From assembly GCA_016462625.1 (NCBI GenBank), contig JAEMSV010000013.1:1-56642 (forward strand): a stretch of DNA of 56,642 bases. The letters run 5' to 3'. The notes under the pieces were generated by a model, which was given only the letters and a program-made list of their open reading frames with translations, did not search any database and was not told where the DNA came from. Source of the DNA: Solirubrobacteraceae bacterium (GTDB lineage Bacteria; Actinomycetota; Thermoleophilia; Solirubrobacterales; Solirubrobacteraceae). Below are positions 56,581-56,642 of this stretch, piece by piece (positions within the stretch are counted from its first letter, which is position 1; each line of letters begins with the position of its first letter). Position numbers and translations under genes: made by a program.

Positions 56581-56642
56581 CTAGGCCGCCTTGCGCGCGG
56601 GGGCCTTCTTGGCCTTCGCGGCGGGCTTCTTGGCCGGCTTCT
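56581..56642 (-). CDS. Lys/Ala/Pro-rich C-terminus, histone-like protein (partial)
   Basis: Only the last 19 codons and the stop are in the window: a tail of KPAKKPAAKAKKAPARKAA. Such PAKKA repeats are typical of the disordered DNA-binding tail of actinobacterial HU-type or histone H1-like nucleoid proteins. Which of these cannot be decided without the rest of the gene. It is followed by a strong terminator, suggesting a well expressed gene. Confidence 0.7.
   Translation of the reverse strand, partial: KPAKKPAAKAKKAPARKAA

Noticed and set aside
1..56642. CRISPR arrays, insertion sequences, integrases, phage or plasmid functions
   Set aside because: No spaced direct repeats of CRISPR type, no transposase or recombinase motifs and no tRNA-linked attachment sites were seen anywhere in the window.

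Overview
The window is about 56.6 kb of high-GC DNA with tightly packed, strand-alternating genes. It most likely comes from the chromosome of an actinobacterium of the Thermoleophilia/Solirubrobacterales type. That placement is an inference from gene content (murL-murD2, a TB7.3-like mini biotin carrier, ECF sigma factors with long membrane-anchored tails, beta-propeller plus Ca-repeat secreted proteins) and from the many apparently leaderless genes. I see no rRNA, tRNA, CRISPR array, insertion sequence or integrase.

Layout. 1-5.7 kb: 5' end of a secreted protein gene, an acyl-CoA dehydrogenase, an Old Yellow Enzyme and an MMPL exporter sharing a palindrome, and a small secreted protein. 5.8-9.6 kb: murL-murD2, the alternative route to D-glutamate in peptidoglycan, with a divergent FAD amine oxidoreductase. 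9.6-13.7 kb: EthA-like Baeyer-Villiger monooxygenase, small membrane protein, cytochrome P450 and a divergent MerR regulator. 13.7-18.1 kb: two convergent c-di-GMP genes, one an internally duplicated membrane-GGDEF protein, the other GAF-GAF-GGDEF-EAL. 18.2-25.5 kb: intradiol dioxygenase, second acyl-CoA dehydrogenase, SDR plus GNAT, an SDR remnant, a large RTX-like secreted protein and a VOC dioxygenase. 25.5-30.8 kb: glpK-plsC, a 575-bp structured intergenic region, mini biotin carrier, enoyl-CoA hydratase, aldo/keto reductase and a lipoprotein. 31-33.9 kb: TetR regulator and a double-esterase secreted protein. 34-39.3 kb: bioB-bioF-bioD, a SnoaL-aldo/keto reductase fusion, and a WYL-type regulator that has lost its WYL domain. 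39.4-45.8 kb: secreted beta-propeller, membrane spermidine-synthase-like protein, an AAA+ ATPase split by a frameshift, rubredoxin-gerW and a Nudix hydrolase. 45.8-52.6 kb: a two-component system with a DUF4153/4173 membrane protein, a sigma/zinc-finger/transmembrane fusion, an MBL hydrolase, and a membrane HD-GYP gene just behind an intrinsic terminator. 52.9-56.6 kb: MFS exporter, WS/DGAT acyltransferase, ArsR-like regulator, and the 3' end of a Lys/Ala-rich DNA-binding protein.

Functional themes are lipid and hydrophobic-substrate oxidation or storage (two acyl-CoA dehydrogenases, enoyl-CoA hydratase, SDR, BVMO, P450, OYE, WS/DGAT, PlsC, GlpK), biotin synthesis with a biotin carrier, c-di-GMP signalling (three proteins), and cell-envelope biosynthesis. 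Two genome-style signals run through the window. At least 18 genes carry a TAnnnT hexamer 6-10 nt before the start codon and no clear Shine-Dalgarno sequence, which suggests leaderless mRNAs. All 13 convergent gene pairs meet within -46 to +11 bp, three of them on a shared CTAG stop palindrome.
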